Assembly: GCF_009711185.1 (NCBI RefSeq)
Contig: NZ_WMIF01000002.1
Span: forward strand, 1 to 64,000
Direction: 5' to 3'
From: Paracoccus limosus
Lineage (GTDB): Bacteria; Pseudomonadota; Alphaproteobacteria; Rhodobacterales; Rhodobacteraceae
DNA: 64,000 bases
The notes below the pieces were generated by a model. It saw nothing but the letters and a program-made list of their open reading frames with translations. It ran no database searches and was not told the origin of the DNA. Shown here piece by piece: positions 42,745 to 52,873 of this stretch (position 1 is its first letter; every line of letters starts with the position of its first letter). The position numbers were made by a program, and so were the translations under genes.

Positions 42745-45268
42745 TGACGATCCGCCCCGGCACCACGATCAGTTTCTTGACGGGCGCACCCTCCATGAAG
42801 CGCAGCACGGTTTCATCGGCCAGAACCATGGCCTCGATCTGTTCCTTGGGCATGTCCTTGGGCACCTCGATTTCCGCGCGGCGCTTGCCGTTGATCTGGA
42901 TCGGCAGCACCACCGAATCCGAGATCAGCAGCGCCGGATTGGCCTTGGGCCAGGGGGCATTGACCGCCATGCCCTGTCCGCCAGCCCTGGTCCAGATTTC
43001 CTCGGCCAGATGCGGCACCATCGGCGCCATCAGCTGCGCAAGGATGCGCAGCATGGCGCTGCGGTCATCGCCGCCGGCGCTGGATTTGCCGATGGCATTG
43101 GCCAGCTCGTAAAGTTTCGCCACCGCCTTGTTGAAGGCAAAGCCCTCGATGGCGCGGGTCACCTCGTCGATGGCGCGATGGGCGGCGCGCAGCAGATCGC
43201 TGTCTGCCCCGCCTTCGGGGATCTCGTCGGCCAGACGCCAGACGCGGGCCAGAAACTTGCTGGCGGCTTCGGCGCCCGAGGCGGTCCATTCCACGTCCCG
43301 CTCGGGCGGGCTGTCCGACAGCATGAACCAGCGCGCGGTATCGGCGCCGAAGCTGGCGACGATATTGACCGGATCGACCACGTTCTTTTTTGATTTCGAC
43401 ATCTTGGCCGAGGGGATGACCTCGACCACCGTGCCATCGGCCAGCTTGCCGTCCGTGACCGTCTCGGGCAGGTGATAGACCGGGCGGCCGCGGTCGTCGC
43501 GGGTCAGGTAGATCTCATGCGTGACCATGCCCTGCGTGAAGAGCGCGTCGAAAGGTTCCTTGGCTTTTTCCGGCAGATGCCCGGTCTTGACCATCGCGCG
43601 GGCAAAGAAGCGCGAATAGAGCAGGTGCAGGATCGCATGCTCGATGCCGCCGATATACTGATCGACGTTCATCCAGTAATCGGCATCCTCGGCCACGGTC
43701 GGCGTCGGCGCCTGCGGCGCGGTAAAGCGCGCGTAATACCAGGACGAATCGACGAACGTGTCCATGGTGTCGGTTTCGCGCCGGGCGGGCTTGCCGCAGA
43801 CCGGGCAGGCGACGTTGCGCCAGGTCGGATGGCGGTCCAGCGGGTTGCCGGGCACGTCGAAAGTGACATCCTGCGGCAGCAGCACCGGCAGGTTTTCCTT
43901 GCGCTCGGGCACGGTGCCGCAGTCGTCGCAATGCACGACCGGGATCGGGCAGCCCCAATAGCGCTGGCGCGAGATGCCCCAGTCGCGCAGGCGGAATTTC
44001 GTGACGCCCTCGCCATAGCTTGCGGCCTCGGCGTGCCGGATGGCAGCCGCGACCGCCTCTTCGCCGTTCTGGTCTGCCGCACCGGCAAAGCCGCGCACAT
44101 AGGTCACGGTTTCGGTCTTGGCAGGCACGAAGGGCGCGGTGGCGACCAGCGCATCCGCCTCGGCCAGCGTCGCACCCTTGGGCCCAAAGGTCGCGCGGAT
44201 CGGCAGGCCGTATTTCGTCGCAAACTCATGGTCGCGCTCGTCATGCGCCGGGCTGCCGAAGATGGCGCCGGTGCCGTAATCCATCAGCACGAAATTCGCG
44301 ATCCAGACCGGCAATTGCCAATCGGGGTCCAGCGGGTGGCGCACGGTCAGCCCGGTGTCAAAGCCCAGCTTTGGCGCGGTCTCGATCGCTTCTTCGGTGG
44401 TGCCGATCTTGCGGCATTCGGCGGTGAACGCGGCGATTTCGGGGCGCGTCTCGGCCAGATGCTTGATCAGCGGGTGATCGGCAGACAGCGCGACGAAGCT
44501 TGCGCCCATCAGCGTGTCGGGGCGGGTGGTGTAGACCTCGATCTGGTCGAAGCCCGCCGGGGCATCGACGGTGGCAAAGCGGAATTGCAGGCCGCGCGAC
44601 TTGCCGATCCAGTTGGCCTGCATCAGGCGCACCTTTTCTGGCCAGCCGGTCAGCCTGTCCAAGGCGGACAGCAGCTCATCCGAGTAATCCGAGATGCGGA
44701 AGAACCATTGCGTCAGCTCGCGCCGTTCGACCAGCGCCCCCGAGCGCCAGCCGCGCCCATCTTCGACCTGTTCATTGGCCAGTACGGTCATGTCGACCGG
44801 GTCCCAGTTCACCATGGCCGATTTGCGATAGATCAGCCCGGCTTCCAGCATGTCGAGGAACATCGACTGCTGCTGATGCACATAAGAATCGTCGCAGGTG
44901 GCGAATTCGCGGCTCCAGTCGATCGACAGGCCCAGCGGTTTCAGCTGATCGCGCATGGTGGCGATATTGCCATAGGTCCAGTCGCGCGGATGGCCGCCCT
45001 GTTCCATGGCGGCGTTTTCGGCGGGCATGCCAAAGGCGTCCCAGCCCATCGGATGCAACACGCTGAAGCCCTGCGCGCGTTTGAACCGCGCCACCACATC
45101 GCCCATCGTGTAGTTGCGGACGTGCCCCATGTGGATGCGCCCCGAAGGATAGGGGAACATTTCCAACACATAGTATTTGGGCCGCTCGTCCCGCACCGCG
45201 CGGAACGTGTCCGCGTCGTTCCACGCCTTTTGCCAGCGCGGTTCGCTGATTGCGGGATCATAGGGCAT
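42731..45268 (-). CDS. leuS: Leucyl-tRNA synthetase
   Basis: It charges tRNA-Leu and edits misactivated amino acids. The product is 845 residues, normal for bacteria. The class I signature HIGH appears as HMGH in [23 protein letters not shown] is in [14 protein letters not shown]. The CP1 editing domain has the threonine-rich [15 protein letters not shown]. The tRNA-binding domain ends the protein. It leads the leuS-lptE-holA-flavoprotein chain, all overlapping. The DUF3576 lipoprotein lies 66 bases upstream. Confidence 0.97.
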   Translation of the reverse strand: MPYDPAISEPRWQKAWNDADTFRAVRDERPKYYVLEMFPYPSGRIHMGHVRNYTMGDVVARFKRAQGFSVLHPMGWDAFGMPAENAAMEQGGHPRDWTYGNIATMRDQLKPLGLSIDWSREFATCDDSYVHQQQSMFLDMLEAGLIYRKSAMVNWDPVDMTVLANEQVEDGRGWRSGALVERRELTQWFFRISDYSDELLSALDRLTGWPEKVRLMQANWIGKSRGLQFRFATVDAPAGFDQIEVYTTRPDTLMGASFVALSADHPLIKHLAETRPEIAAFTAECRKIGTTEEAIETAPKLGFDTGLTVRHPLDPDWQLPVWIANFVLMDYGTGAIFGSPAHDERDHEFATKYGLPIRATFGPKGATLAEADALVATAPFVPAKTETVTYVRGFAGAADQNGEEAVAAAIRHAEAASYGEGVTKFRLRDWGISRQRYWGCPIPVVHCDDCGTVPERKENLPVLLPQDVTFDVPGNPLDRHPTWRNVACPVCGKPARRETDTMDTFVDSSWYYARFTAPQAPTPTVAEDADYWMNVDQYIGGIEHAILHLLYSRFFARAMVKTGHLPEKAKEPFDALFTQGMVTHEIYLTRDDRGRPVYHLPETVTDGKLADGTVVEVIPSAKMSKSKKNVVDPVNIVASFGADTARWFMLSDSPPERDVEWTASGAEAASKFLARVWRLADEIPEGGADSDLLRAAHRAIDEVTRAIEGFAFNKAVAKLYELANAIGKSSAGGDDRSAMLRILAQLMAPMVPHLAEEIWTRAGGQGMAVNAPWPKANPALLISDSVVLPIQINGKRRAEIEVPKDMPKEQIEAMVLADETVLRFMEGAPVKKLIVVPGRIVNVVV

Positions 45269-45334
45269 GGGAACCTCCGGGCATCAGATTGCCCGCAGGG
45301 TATTATCCCTTGCGCGTGCGCAGGTCCAGAAGGC

Positions 45335-45787
45335 TTAGAGCTTGCCGTCCTGCACGCGCAGCTGCCGGGCGCGGGTCAGGATCGCATCCTCGACGGCGCG
45401 CACGGTGTCCGGCGCCACGGCCGAGCCGCCGGCGCCCTGCAGCGACAGTTTCAGCGCGCGGGCATCCAGCGACGGATCGGTGATCTGCACCGTCGCGCGA
45501 TAGGAACGGCCCCCGCCCGGAGGCGTGCCATAGCCGGTGACGATGACGCCGGTGAACGGGTCGATCGACTGCACCGGCAGGAAGTTCAGCACTTCGAGGC
45601 TGGCGTTCCACAGGTATTTGTTGACCGCGACCGTGTCGTTCGGGCTGCGCCGATTCGAGAACAGGTCCCACAGCGTCGATTGCCGCTGCGGCTGCGCCGC
45701 CGGTTTCGAGGCGCCCCCGCCCGAACATGCGGCAAGCCCCGCTGCAATCAACAGGGCGGCGGTCAGCCGTGCGGCGCGTCTGGTCAT
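45335..45787 (-). CDS. DUF3576 lipoprotein
   Basis: A 150-residue lipoprotein of unknown function. The signal peptide has lipobox LAAC with Cys21 (ALLIAAGLAACSGGG). The domain reads STLWDLFSNRR, VNKYLWNASLEVLNFLP and FTGVIVTGYGTPPGGGRSYR; many end, as here, with AILTRARQLR. The family sits next to leuS in most alphaproteobacteria, hinting at a shared envelope/LptE context. I chose the ATG at 45787 because it gives a normal n-region; one 12 codons upstream is possible. Confidence 0.85.
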   Translation of the reverse strand: MTRRAARLTAALLIAAGLAACSGGGASKPAAQPQRQSTLWDLFSNRRSPNDTVAVNKYLWNASLEVLNFLPVQSIDPFTGVIVTGYGTPPGGGRSYRATVQITDPSLDARALKLSLQGAGGSAVAPDTVRAVEDAILTRARQLRVQDGKL

Positions 45788-46287
45788 CTGTCGTCCCCCG
45801 GGATCGTCCTTGCGCATGGACATAGCGCAATTCCTGCCCAAGCGACAAGAGAGCCGCTGATCTGTCGCCGTGCAGAAAAGGCGGTCCGCTGCCGATTCCA
45901 CCCCGATTCCGCTGCTGCACTCCTATGCATGGCACGTGACAAGTGGCTGGTGCTGGCCCTGCCCGGCGGCTCTGCGGGCGGGCGGTGGGGTGTGGCGCGC
46001 GAAGCGCGATCCGCGCTTTCAGGTCCGATCCCAGGGGAGGTGGTCCCGCGCGTGCAATGGTGGTGCCTCCGCGAATTTTCAGCATTGAGAAGGGTTTGGC
46101 GGGCGCGGGTCTGGGGTCCCGGGGCGGCTGGGGTGGGGTGTGGCCCTTGTGCATCACAGCAGTTGCGATTCCAAAAGGCCGGATTTGATTCCGTTGCAAT
46201 GCAATGGGGAAAGCGCGACACAACAACTCATGACCCCAAGCCGGCCTGCCCGGGCTGGGGCACACGAGAGAGACAAGAGGGAAAACC
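45788..46287 (+). other. Long porin leader/intergenic region
   Basis: Five hundred bases without a supportable gene. A CGCGC-GAA-GCGCG hairpin lies near 45995. G-tracts cluster at 46101-46138 on the plus strand. A possible promoter for the porin is TTGCGA around 46163 with TGATTC about 17 bases later, both weak. The last 30 bases contain GAGAGACAAGAGGG, a purine-rich ribosome-binding region. A long leader is common for porins and may host regulatory RNA, but I cannot show one. Confidence 0.45.
46107..46138 (+). other. G-quadruplex-prone tract upstream of the porin gene
   Basis: Five runs of three or four G follow each other at 46107-46109, 46113-46116, 46121-46124, 46130-46133 and 46135-46138, with loops of 3, 4, 5 and 1 bases; another GGG is at 46101-46103. 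This fits the standard G3+N1-7 quadruplex pattern. It is about 150 bases upstream of the porin start, on the coding strand. Confidence 0.6.
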
Positions 46288-47304
46288 ATGAAAAAGGTTC
46301 TTTTCGCCACCAGCGCCCTGGTGCTTTCGGCTGGCTTCGCTTCGGCTGAAGTCGCCGTCTCGGGCGACGGTCGCATGGGCGTGATCTATGACGGCAACGA
46401 TGCGCAGTTCTCGAGCCGCGCTCGCGTGAAATTCACCCTGACCGGTGAGTCGGATGCCGGCCTGTCGTTCGGTGGTTCGTTCCGCGTCGACCAAGAAAAC
46501 TTCGGCACCACCCGCGCTGCTTCGAACGGCACCCGTGGCGCCGTCTGGGTTTCGGGCACCTATGGCAAGCTGTCGATGGGCGACACCCTGTCGGCTTCGG
46601 AAGCTGCGATCGGCGACCTGTATGAAGTCGGCTACACCGAAGGTTCCTTCGCCGACGACGTCGAGGAAATTTCCTACCTGACCGGTGACGGCGCTGATCG
46701 TGATCAGGGTTCGAACATCCTGTACGAATACACCATCAACCAGATCTCGCTCTATGCGTCGGCCACCGACGGTTCGAGCAACTCCTGGTATGCCGACACC
46801 TACGGCGCCAACAACACCGACGACGACAACGCCTATGCTCTGGCCGCGAAATACAGCGCGGACAGCTGGTGGGCCGCTCTGGGCTACGCCAAACGTGGCG
46901 ATGCCGACGAGATCTCGCTGGCCGGCGAAGGCAAGTTCAACAACTTCTCCGTCAAAGGCGTTTACGTAAAATACAGCGACAACTATGTCGTTGAGCCGGT
47001 GTTCGGTCAGAGCCACACCAGCGGTGACGAGGGTGTTGTCGGCTTCGACGCCGGCGTTGGCACGAACGTCAAACTGGACAACACCATCGGTCTGGCCGCT
47101 GCCTACCAGATGGACGCGATTGCGGTGAAAGGCTTCTACCGCAAGGACAAGTACAAGTCGGACGCCGACAGCCAGAGCTTCGACTCGTTCGGCATCGGTG
47201 CTGACTACGACCTGGGCGGCGGCGCTGTTCTGGCCGGTGGCATCATCGACACCGACTACCTGAACGACACCGTGCTCGACATGGGCATCAAGTTCAAATT
47301 CTGA
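46288..47304 (+). CDS. Outer-membrane porin (Rhodobacter/Paracoccus type)
   Basis: A 338-residue general porin for passive uptake of small solutes. The signal is MKKVLFATSALVLSAGFASA, cleaved before EVAVSGDGRMG. Alternating strands such as ISLYASATDG and SWWAALGYAKRG form the barrel, and it ends in MGIKFKF with the terminal Phe needed for BAM assembly. The pattern matches the 16-strand trimeric porins of Rhodobacter capsulatus and Paracoccus. Codon use is strongly biased (nearly all ACC, GGC, CTG, GCC), suggesting very high expression. A strong terminator follows. Confidence 0.93.
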   Translation: MKKVLFATSALVLSAGFASAEVAVSGDGRMGVIYDGNDAQFSSRARVKFTLTGESDAGLSFGGSFRVDQENFGTTRAASNGTRGAVWVSGTYGKLSMGDTLSASEAAIGDLYEVGYTEGSFADDVEEISYLTGDGADRDQGSNILYEYTINQISLYASATDGSSNSWYADTYGANNTDDDNAYALAAKYSADSWWAALGYAKRGDADEISLAGEGKFNNFSVKGVYVKYSDNYVVEPVFGQSHTSGDEGVVGFDAGVGTNVKLDNTIGLAAAYQMDAIAVKGFYRKDKYKSDADSQSFDSFGIGADYDLGGGAVLAGGIIDTDYLNDTVLDMGIKFKF

Positions 47305-47325
47305 TCCGTCAGAACCAGAACATGA

Positions 47326-47356
47326 AAGAGCGGGCCTTGTGCCCGCTCTTTTCTTT
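47326..47356 (+). terminator. Rho-independent terminator of the porin gene
   Basis: AAGAGCGGGC (47326-47335), loop CTTGT, GCCCGCTCTT (47341-47350), then TTCTTTT. The ten-base-pair GC-rich stem with a U-rich tail is a clear terminator. yggS begins only 16 bases later, so it probably has its own promoter or depends on read-through. Confidence 0.9.
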
Positions 47357-47371
47357 TGGGAATCTCGTGCC

Positions 47372-48025
47372 ATGGGACTGGATCAGATCAAGGGCCGTAT
47401 CGCGGCCGCCGAAACTGCGAACGGACGTGCGCCGGGATCGGTGACGCTGATTGCCGTCAGCAAGGTGCAGCCGCCGGACCGGGTTCAGGCGGTTCTGGAC
47501 GCTGGCCAGCGCGTCTTTGGCGAAAACTACGTGCAAGAGGCGGCGGGGAAATGGCCCGACTGGCGCGCCCGCTATCCGGGGGTCGAGTTGCATATGATCG
47601 GCCCGTTGCAGACCAACAAGCTGAAGCCGGCGCTGGAGCTTTTCGACGCGATCCATACTTTGGACCGACCCTCACTGGCGCAAAAGCTGGCCCGGCAGGT
47701 GCAGGCGCGCGGTGCTTGCCCGCAATTGTTCGTGCAGGTCAATACCGGCGCCGAGCCGCAAAAGGCCGGCATCACGCCCGACGTCGCCGATGAGTTCATC
47801 GCCGAATGTTGGGCGCTGGACCTGTCCCTGACCGGATTGATGTGCATCCCGCCCGATGAGGCTGATCCGCTGCCGCATTTCCTGTTGCTGCGCGCGCTTG
47901 CTGCCCGCAACGGGCTCACCGGCCTGTCGATGGGCATGAGTGCGGATTTCGAAACGGCCATTGCCGCCGGCGCCACCCATGTTCGGGTCGGCAGCGCCAT
48001 CTTTGGTCAGCGCAGCTACGCCTGA
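47372..48025 (+). CDS. yggS: YggS/PLPBP-family pyridoxal-phosphate homeostasis protein
   Basis: A 217-residue PLP-binding barrel protein that buffers free pyridoxal phosphate and affects amino-acid pools. The PLP lysine is Lys31 in LIAVSKVQPPD; FGENYVQEAAGK, LHMIGPLQTNK and MGMSADFETAIAAGATHVRVGSAIFG are the family blocks. It follows the porin terminator closely, so its promoter is unclear. Confidence 0.92.
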   Translation: MGLDQIKGRIAAAETANGRAPGSVTLIAVSKVQPPDRVQAVLDAGQRVFGENYVQEAAGKWPDWRARYPGVELHMIGPLQTNKLKPALELFDAIHTLDRPSLAQKLARQVQARGACPQLFVQVNTGAEPQKAGITPDVADEFIAECWALDLSLTGLMCIPPDEADPLPHFLLLRALAARNGLTGLSMGMSADFETAIAAGATHVRVGSAIFGQRSYA

Positions 48026-48090
48026 GCGCGCGGCGGCAAAATCCGTGCCGCCCACCTTTGGGCAACGCTGGTGAAATATTCTCCATAATT

Positions 48091-48113
48091 AACAACCGAT
48101 GGTTGTTTTTATT
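48091..48113 (+). terminator. AT-rich hairpin after yggS
   Basis: AACAACC-GAT-GGTTGTT (48091-48107) followed by TTTATT. The stem is seven base pairs and the U-tail good, so it may end yggS transcription 66 bases past the stop. The whole spacer 48026-48205 is AT-rich for this genome, which may also mark the promoter area of the RTX-repeat gene. Confidence 0.6.
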
Positions 48114-48205
48114 CCATTAACCCGTTACTTCCAAAGAAAGTGCGCCGCCCGGAGTGGTGTCTTAATATCCTGTTAACATTTCCCCGAGTCTGACGAGTAT
48201 TTGCG

Positions 48206-49171
48206 ATGTTTATGCTGGGCAGCCTGATCAGTCTTTTGTTCATGGGTATTGCTGTCGATGTGTCCGCCGCGACGCGCATGCCCGGCGACGACGATATTGA
48301 CCCCGACGACCCGGACCATCCGATCGACCCCGGCGATCCCGATCAGGGCGGAGACGGGGATGACGACGATCCCGATGACCCGGACGATGATCCCGACACG
48401 GAGCCAGATGGCGTCGTGGTCGACGGTACCAGCGATTCCGACTGGCTGGCCGGCGGCGACGGCGACGATTCCCTCAGCGGTCATGGCGGCAATGACGACC
48501 TGCACGGCGGTCTTGGCAATGACACGCTGCTGGGGGGCGACGGCACTGACTGGATCTATGGCGATGACGATTACGGTCCGGGCGGCGACGATTCCATCGA
48601 CGGCGGCGCGGGGGATGATTACCTCGCCGGTCAGGGCGGCGACGACACCGTGCATGGTGGGGCCGACAATGACACGATCTTTGGCGGCGATGGCGACGAT
48701 CTTTTGACCGGCGGCCCCGGCGATGACTGGATCTCGGGCAATGCCGGCAATGACACGCTGATCGCCGGTCCGGGCAATGACGATCTGGATGGCGGCGATG
48801 GCGATGACGAGCTGCATGGCTCCGCTGAGGATGACACCGCCTGGCTGCACGGTGGCGCAGGCGATGACACGCTGCATCTGGGGTCGGGCGATTTTGGCGA
48901 GGGCGGCGCGGGCAAGGATCTGTTCGTCCTGACCGATCCCGGCAACAAGGTGCCGACGATCGGCGATTACGACCATGCCGAGGACCAGATCGAGCTGCGC
49001 TATCACGCCAGCCCCGACCAGCCGGCGCCCAGCCTGACGATCGACCGCGACGAGGATGGCGCCTCGGTGATCCGGCTGGATGGCGAGGCGGTGGGGCGCG
49101 TCCTGAACGGCGGTGGCCTGCGCCCCGAACATGTGACGCTGGTTCGGCTGGATCTGAACGGGGCGCGATAA
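48206..49171 (+). CDS. RTX-type calcium-binding repeat protein
   Basis: A 321-residue very acidic protein. A hydrophobic N-terminus ([18 protein letters not shown]) works as a signal or anchor. Residues about 27-70 are an Asp/Pro-rich low-complexity run. From about 75 to 230 there are roughly a dozen GGxGxDxLx nonapeptides ([20 protein letters not shown] and similar), which bind calcium in a beta-roll. The C-terminus forms a beta-strand module ([20 protein letters not shown]). No type I secretion ABC genes are nearby. The role is unknown; surface or periplasmic location is inferred. Confidence 0.82.
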   Translation: MFMLGSLISLLFMGIAVDVSAATRMPGDDDIDPDDPDHPIDPGDPDQGGDGDDDDPDDPDDDPDTEPDGVVVDGTSDSDWLAGGDGDDSLSGHGGNDDLHGGLGNDTLLGGDGTDWIYGDDDYGPGGDDSIDGGAGDDYLAGQGGDDTVHGGADNDTIFGGDGDDLLTGGPGDDWISGNAGNDTLIAGPGNDDLDGGDGDDELHGSAEDDTAWLHGGAGDDTLHLGSGDFGEGGAGKDLFVLTDPGNKVPTIGDYDHAEDQIELRYHASPDQPAPSLTIDRDEDGASVIRLDGEAVGRVLNGGGLRPEHVTLVRLDLNGAR

Positions 49172-49208
49172 TCCTTTCAATTTCCGGGGAATTGGGCTAT
49201 AGCCGCGC

Positions 49209-49236
49209 ATCCGCCGGCCTGCTGGCGGATTTCTCC
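49209..49236 (+). terminator. Stem-loop between the RTX gene and rpsO
   Basis: ATCCGCC (49209-49215), loop GGCCTGCT, GGCGGAT (49224-49230), then TTCTCC. The tail is only moderately U-rich. It may stop RTX transcription or be part of the rpsO leader, which in other bacteria is a site of S15 autoregulation. Confidence 0.45.
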
Positions 49237-49301
49237 ACGGGCCTGTGCTGGACGACATCCCGGCCTGTGCCATAACCCTTTGACTCTGAAAGGAGACCCC
49301 G

Positions 49302-49571
49302 ATGTCGATCACCGTTGAAGAAAAGAATCGCGTGATGACCGAATTCGCCACCAAGAAAGGCGACACCGGTTCGCCCGAGGTGCAGGTTGCGATCCTGTCC
49401 TCGCGCATTGCCACGCTGACCGAGCATTTCAAGACCCACAAGAAAGACAACCATTCGCGTCGTGGTCTGCTGATGATGGTCGCGCAGCGCCGCAAGCTGC
49501 TGGACTACCTGAAGCGCAAGGACGAAGCCCGCTACACCGACCTGATCGGCAAGCTGGGCCTGCGCCGCTAA
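49302..49571 (+). CDS. rpsO: 30S ribosomal protein S15
   Basis: Primary-binding small-subunit protein for the central domain of 16S rRNA. The product is 89 residues, the standard length. [18 protein letters not shown] and [19 protein letters not shown] are almost invariant. AAAGGAGA precedes the ATG. It forms the classic rpsO-pnp pair with the next gene, but a strong terminator lies between them. Confidence 0.98.
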   Translation: MSITVEEKNRVMTEFATKKGDTGSPEVQVAILSSRIATLTEHFKTHKKDNHSRRGLLMMVAQRRKLLDYLKRKDEARYTDLIGKLGLRR

Positions 49572-49890
49572 GCCGCAGCGCATTGCACAAGGCAATGAAC
49601 GCCCGTGGATTCCACGGGCGTTTTGCATTTCCGGGGCACGTTCGGCCTGCCGATCCGTGCCGGGAAAGCGCCCCGGAAGGGTCGGGAAAAGCGGCGGAAT
49701 GCGGGCGGCACGGGCCCGCTTGCGGCCCCGCAAGACGCTTCCCAAACCTCCAATTTTCCTGTATGGGCCGTCCATCTGTGACGTGACGCCCGGGCCCCGG
49801 GGCACATGCAAAGGATAGGGGCGGGCGGCAATGGGGCCGCCATAGGACATAGGGGCGCCGGAGGGTCCGGACGCACCCAGAGGAAATCAG
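49572..49890 (+). other. rpsO-pnp intergenic region
   Basis: 319 bases. The first 55 hold the rpsO terminator. The rest has no gene I can support; it is the leader of pnp, with AGAGGAAATC as ribosome-binding site before 49891. In E. coli the pnp leader forms a hairpin cut by RNase III and bound by PNPase; something similar may be here, but I could not define its stem. Confidence 0.5.
49598..49624 (+). terminator. Rho-independent terminator of rpsO
   Basis: AACGCCCGTGG (49598-49608), loop ATT, CCACGGGCGTT (49612-49622), then TT. The stem of eleven base pairs with TTTT across its end is strong. It lies 27 bases after the rpsO stop. Confidence 0.9.
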
Positions 49891-52041
49891 ATGCATTTTG
49901 ACGAAGTGAAGAAATCCATCCAGTGGGGCCAGGAAACGCTCACGCTGGAAACGGGCAAGGTTGCCCGTCAGGCCGACGGCTCGGTCATCGCCACTCTGGG
50001 CGAAACCAGCGTCATGGCCAACGTGACCTTCGCGAAAGAGCCGAAGCCGGGGCAGGACTTCTTTCCCCTGACGGTTCACTATCAGGAAAAATACTATGCC
50101 GCCGGCAAGATCCCGGGCGGTTTCTTCAAGCGCGAGGCGCGCCCGAGCGAGAAAGAGACGCTGACCGCGCGTCTGATCGACCGTCCCTGCCGCCCGCTGT
50201 TCGCCCCCGGATTCAAGAACGAAGTTCTGGTCATGTGCACGGTGCTGTCGCATGATCTGGTCAACGATCCCGATATCGTCGCCATGATCGCCGCCTCGGC
50301 TGCGCTGACCATCTCGGGCGTGCCCTTCATGGGCCCGATCGGCGCCGCGCGTGTCGGTTTCGCCAATGGCCAATATGTGCTGAACCCCGAGGTTCAGGAC
50401 ATGGACCACCTTCGCTCGAACCCCGAGCAGCGTCTGGATCTGGTCGTCGCCGGCACCAAAGACGCCGTGATGATGGTCGAATCGGAAGCCTATGAGCTGA
50501 CCGAGGAAGAAATGCTCGGTGCCGTGAAATTCGGCCACGAGGCGATGCAGCCGGTGATCGACCTGATCATCGATCTGGCCGAACTCGCCGCGAAAGAGCC
50601 CTTCGACTTCCGCTCGCCCGATTACAGCGCGCTTTATGCCCGCGTGAAATCGCTGGGCGAGGACGCGATGCGTGCCGCCTATGCGCTGCGCGACAAGGGC
50701 GAGCGTCACGATGCCATCGAGGCCGCCAAGGCCGCGATCAAGGCCGGCCTGACCGAAGAAGAACTGGCCGATGCCAACATCGGTTCGGCGCTGAAAAAGC
50801 TGGAATCGGGCATCCTGCGCGGTGACATCATCAACGGTGGCGCCCGCATCGACGGCCGCGACAACAAGACCGTTCGCGCCATCGACAGCGAAGTCGGTAT
50901 CCTGCCGCGCACCCATGGTTCGTCGCTGTTCACCCGTGGCGAAACTCAGGCGCTGGTCGTGACCACGCTGGGCACTGGCGACGATGAGCAGATCATCGAC
51001 GCGCTGCACGGCAACTCGCGCTCGAACTTCCTGCTGCATTACAACTTCCCGCCCTATTCGGTCGGCGAGGTTGGCCGCGTGGGTTCGCCCGGCCGTCGCG
51101 AGATCGGCCACGGCAAACTGGCATGGCGCGCGCTGCAAGCCGTGCTGCCGGCTGCGACCGACTTCCCTTATACCATCCGCGTCGTCAGCGAGATCACCGA
51201 GTCGAACGGCTCGTCCTCGATGGCCTCGGTCTGCGGCGGCTCGCTGTCGATGATGGATGCGGGTGTGCCGCTGAAAGCGCCGGTCGCCGGCGTCGCCATG
51301 GGCCTGATTCTGGAAGATGACGGCAAATGGGCGGTTCTGACCGACATCCTGGGTGACGAAGACCACCTGGGCGACATGGACTTCAAGGTGGCCGGCACGG
51401 CTGACGGCATCACCTCGCTGCAAATGGACATCAAGGTCGCGGGCATCACCCCGGCGATCATGGAGCAGGCCCTGGCACAAGCCAAGGACGGCCGGATGCA
51501 CATTCTGGGCGAGATGTCGAAAGCCCTGACCGAGGGCCGCCGCGAGTTCAGCGCCCATGCCCCGCGCATTGAAACCATGACCATTCCCACCGACAAGATC
51601 CGCGAAGTGATCGGCTCGGGCGGCAAGGTCATTCGCGAGATCGTGGAAACCTCGGGTGCCAAAGTCGACATCAACGACGATGGCGTGATCAAGATCGCTT
51701 CGGCCAATGCCGATTCGATCAAGAAGGCCTATGACATGATCTATTCGATCGTGGCCGAGCCCGAAGAAGGCAAGATCTATACCGGCAAGGTCGTCAAGCT
51801 GGTCGATTTCGGTGCCTTCGTGAACTTCTTTGGCAAGCGCGATGGTCTGGTGCATGTGTCGCAAATCGCGAACAAGCGCCTGAACCATCCCAACGAGCTG
51901 CTGAAGGAAGGCCAAGAGGTCAAGGTCAAGCTGCTGGGCTTTGACGATCGCGGCAAGGTCCGTCTGGGCATGAAGATGGTCGACCAAGAGACCGGCGAAG
52001 AAATCGCCCCTGAGAAAAAAGAGGAAACTCAGGCCGAGTGA
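49891..52041 (+). CDS. pnp: Polynucleotide phosphorylase
   Basis: 3'-5' phosphorolytic exoribonuclease of RNA turnover. The product is 716 residues. Two RNase PH-like domains are present: the first with [22 protein letters not shown] split across [10 protein letters not shown] and [13 protein letters not shown], the second with [14 protein letters not shown] and [17 protein letters not shown] domain ([15 protein letters not shown]) and an S1 domain ([16 protein letters not shown]) complete the C-terminus. A terminator hairpin follows. Confidence 0.98.
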   Translation: MHFDEVKKSIQWGQETLTLETGKVARQADGSVIATLGETSVMANVTFAKEPKPGQDFFPLTVHYQEKYYAAGKIPGGFFKREARPSEKETLTARLIDRPCRPLFAPGFKNEVLVMCTVLSHDLVNDPDIVAMIAASAALTISGVPFMGPIGAARVGFANGQYVLNPEVQDMDHLRSNPEQRLDLVVAGTKDAVMMVESEAYELTEEEMLGAVKFGHEAMQPVIDLIIDLAELAAKEPFDFRSPDYSALYARVKSLGEDAMRAAYALRDKGERHDAIEAAKAAIKAGLTEEELADANIGSALKKLESGILRGDIINGGARIDGRDNKTVRAIDSEVGILPRTHGSSLFTRGETQALVVTTLGTGDDEQIIDALHGNSRSNFLLHYNFPPYSVGEVGRVGSPGRREIGHGKLAWRALQAVLPAATDFPYTIRVVSEITESNGSSSMASVCGGSLSMMDAGVPLKAPVAGVAMGLILEDDGKWAVLTDILGDEDHLGDMDFKVAGTADGITSLQMDIKVAGITPAIMEQALAQAKDGRMHILGEMSKALTEGRREFSAHAPRIETMTIPTDKIREVIGSGGKVIREIVETSGAKVDINDDGVIKIASANADSIKKAYDMIYSIVAEPEEGKIYTGKVVKLVDFGAFVNFFGKRDGLVHVSQIANKRLNHPNELLKEGQEVKVKLLGFDDRGKVRLGMKMVDQETGEEIAPEKKEETQAE

Positions 52042-52065
52042 TCCCGACCTGATCCTGCAATTCGC

Positions 52066-52090
52066 AGCCCCGGCAATGCCGGGGCTGTTT
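52066..52090 (+). terminator. Rho-independent terminator of pnp
   Basis: AGCCCCGGC (52066-52074), loop AAT, GCCGGGGCT (52078-52086), then GTTT. The nine-base-pair stem is strong and the U-tail short. The GT25 gene starts 19 bases later and may rely on partial read-through. Confidence 0.75.
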
Positions 52091-52108
52091 CACGTTCGAC
52101 GGGGGCTT

Positions 52109-52846
52109 ATGGTGCAAACGGATTGGCCGATCCTCGTGCTGACGCTTGTGGGCGATGACGCCCGCCGCCAGCCGCTTTTGACGCAGCTCGCCGAGGCGGG
52201 CCTTTCATGGCAATTGCTCATGGGGGTGGATGGCAGGCGCGGTCTGCCTGCGGAATATCTGCCGCTGATCGACCGCGAGGCGGCACAGCAGCAGCTGCGC
52301 CGCCCGATGACCGATTGCGAATTCGCCTGCGCCCTGTCGCATCGGACCATCTATCAGACCATTCTGGACAAGGGGTGGGCCGGCGCGGTCGTGCTTGAGG
52401 ATGACGCCATCCTGACGCCGGATTTCGCCGAGTTTCTGCGCGGCGGGTTCCACCGGGTCAAGACCATGGCGCTTCTGGATTACCGCTTTGGCCGCGCGCT
52501 GCGCTGGCAAAGGCGGCGGGTCGGGCGCTGGACCCTGTATCGCGCCGCGCAGCGGGCGACGCTGACCTCGGCCTATACGCTGTCGCGGAAATCGGCGGCC
52601 GATCTTTTGGCGGTGACGACACCGGTCAGCCAGGCCGCCGACTGGCCGGCCGATCTGCATGATCTGGACGCCTGGCTGGTCGTGCCGCGCATCGCCGATC
52701 ACAACGAGCCGGGCGCCGGCCCTTCGCATCTGGAAGGCACCCGGCGGGCCGTCGCCTGCCAGGGCAAGCATCGGGGCCGCTATCTTGAGGCGCGCTATTG
52801 GCGCGGGCTGATCCGCCGCAAGCTGGCCCGCAAGGTCGGGCGCTGA
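52109..52846 (+). CDS. GT25-family glycosyltransferase
   Basis: A 245-residue LPS-biosynthesis type (LgtB/LpsA-like, GT25) glycosyltransferase. The core has MTDCEFACALSHRTIYQTIL, VVLEDDAILTPDFAEFL with the DD pair where a DxD-like metal site is expected, and the later LTSAYTLSRKSAADLL. Typical members add galactose or glucose to LPS; the donor here is unknown. The ATG at 52109 was chosen over an upstream codon lying inside the pnp terminator. It converges on the GMC gene with a 27-base gap. Confidence 0.85.
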   Translation: MVQTDWPILVLTLVGDDARRQPLLTQLAEAGLSWQLLMGVDGRRGLPAEYLPLIDREAAQQQLRRPMTDCEFACALSHRTIYQTILDKGWAGAVVLEDDAILTPDFAEFLRGGFHRVKTMALLDYRFGRALRWQRRRVGRWTLYRAAQRATLTSAYTLSRKSAADLLAVTTPVSQAADWPADLHDLDAWLVVPRIADHNEPGAGPSHLEGTRRAVACQGKHRGRYLEARYWRGLIRRKLARKVGR

Positions 52847-52873
52847 CCAGCGCCCAGACCGCGCGGCCCGGCA

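Noticed and set aside
43472-46291. Long plus-strand open frame opposite leuS, running into the porin leader
   Set aside because: It lies antisense to leuS, has no family features and no ribosome-binding site.
46228-47373. Open frame on the minus strand opposite the porin gene
   Set aside because: It mirrors the strongly biased codons of the porin and has no independent support.
48206-49171. RTX protein as a toxin or adhesin secreted by a type I system
   Set aside because: No enzymatic or adhesion domain, an N-terminal hydrophobic signal is present, and no HlyB/HlyD genes are nearby.
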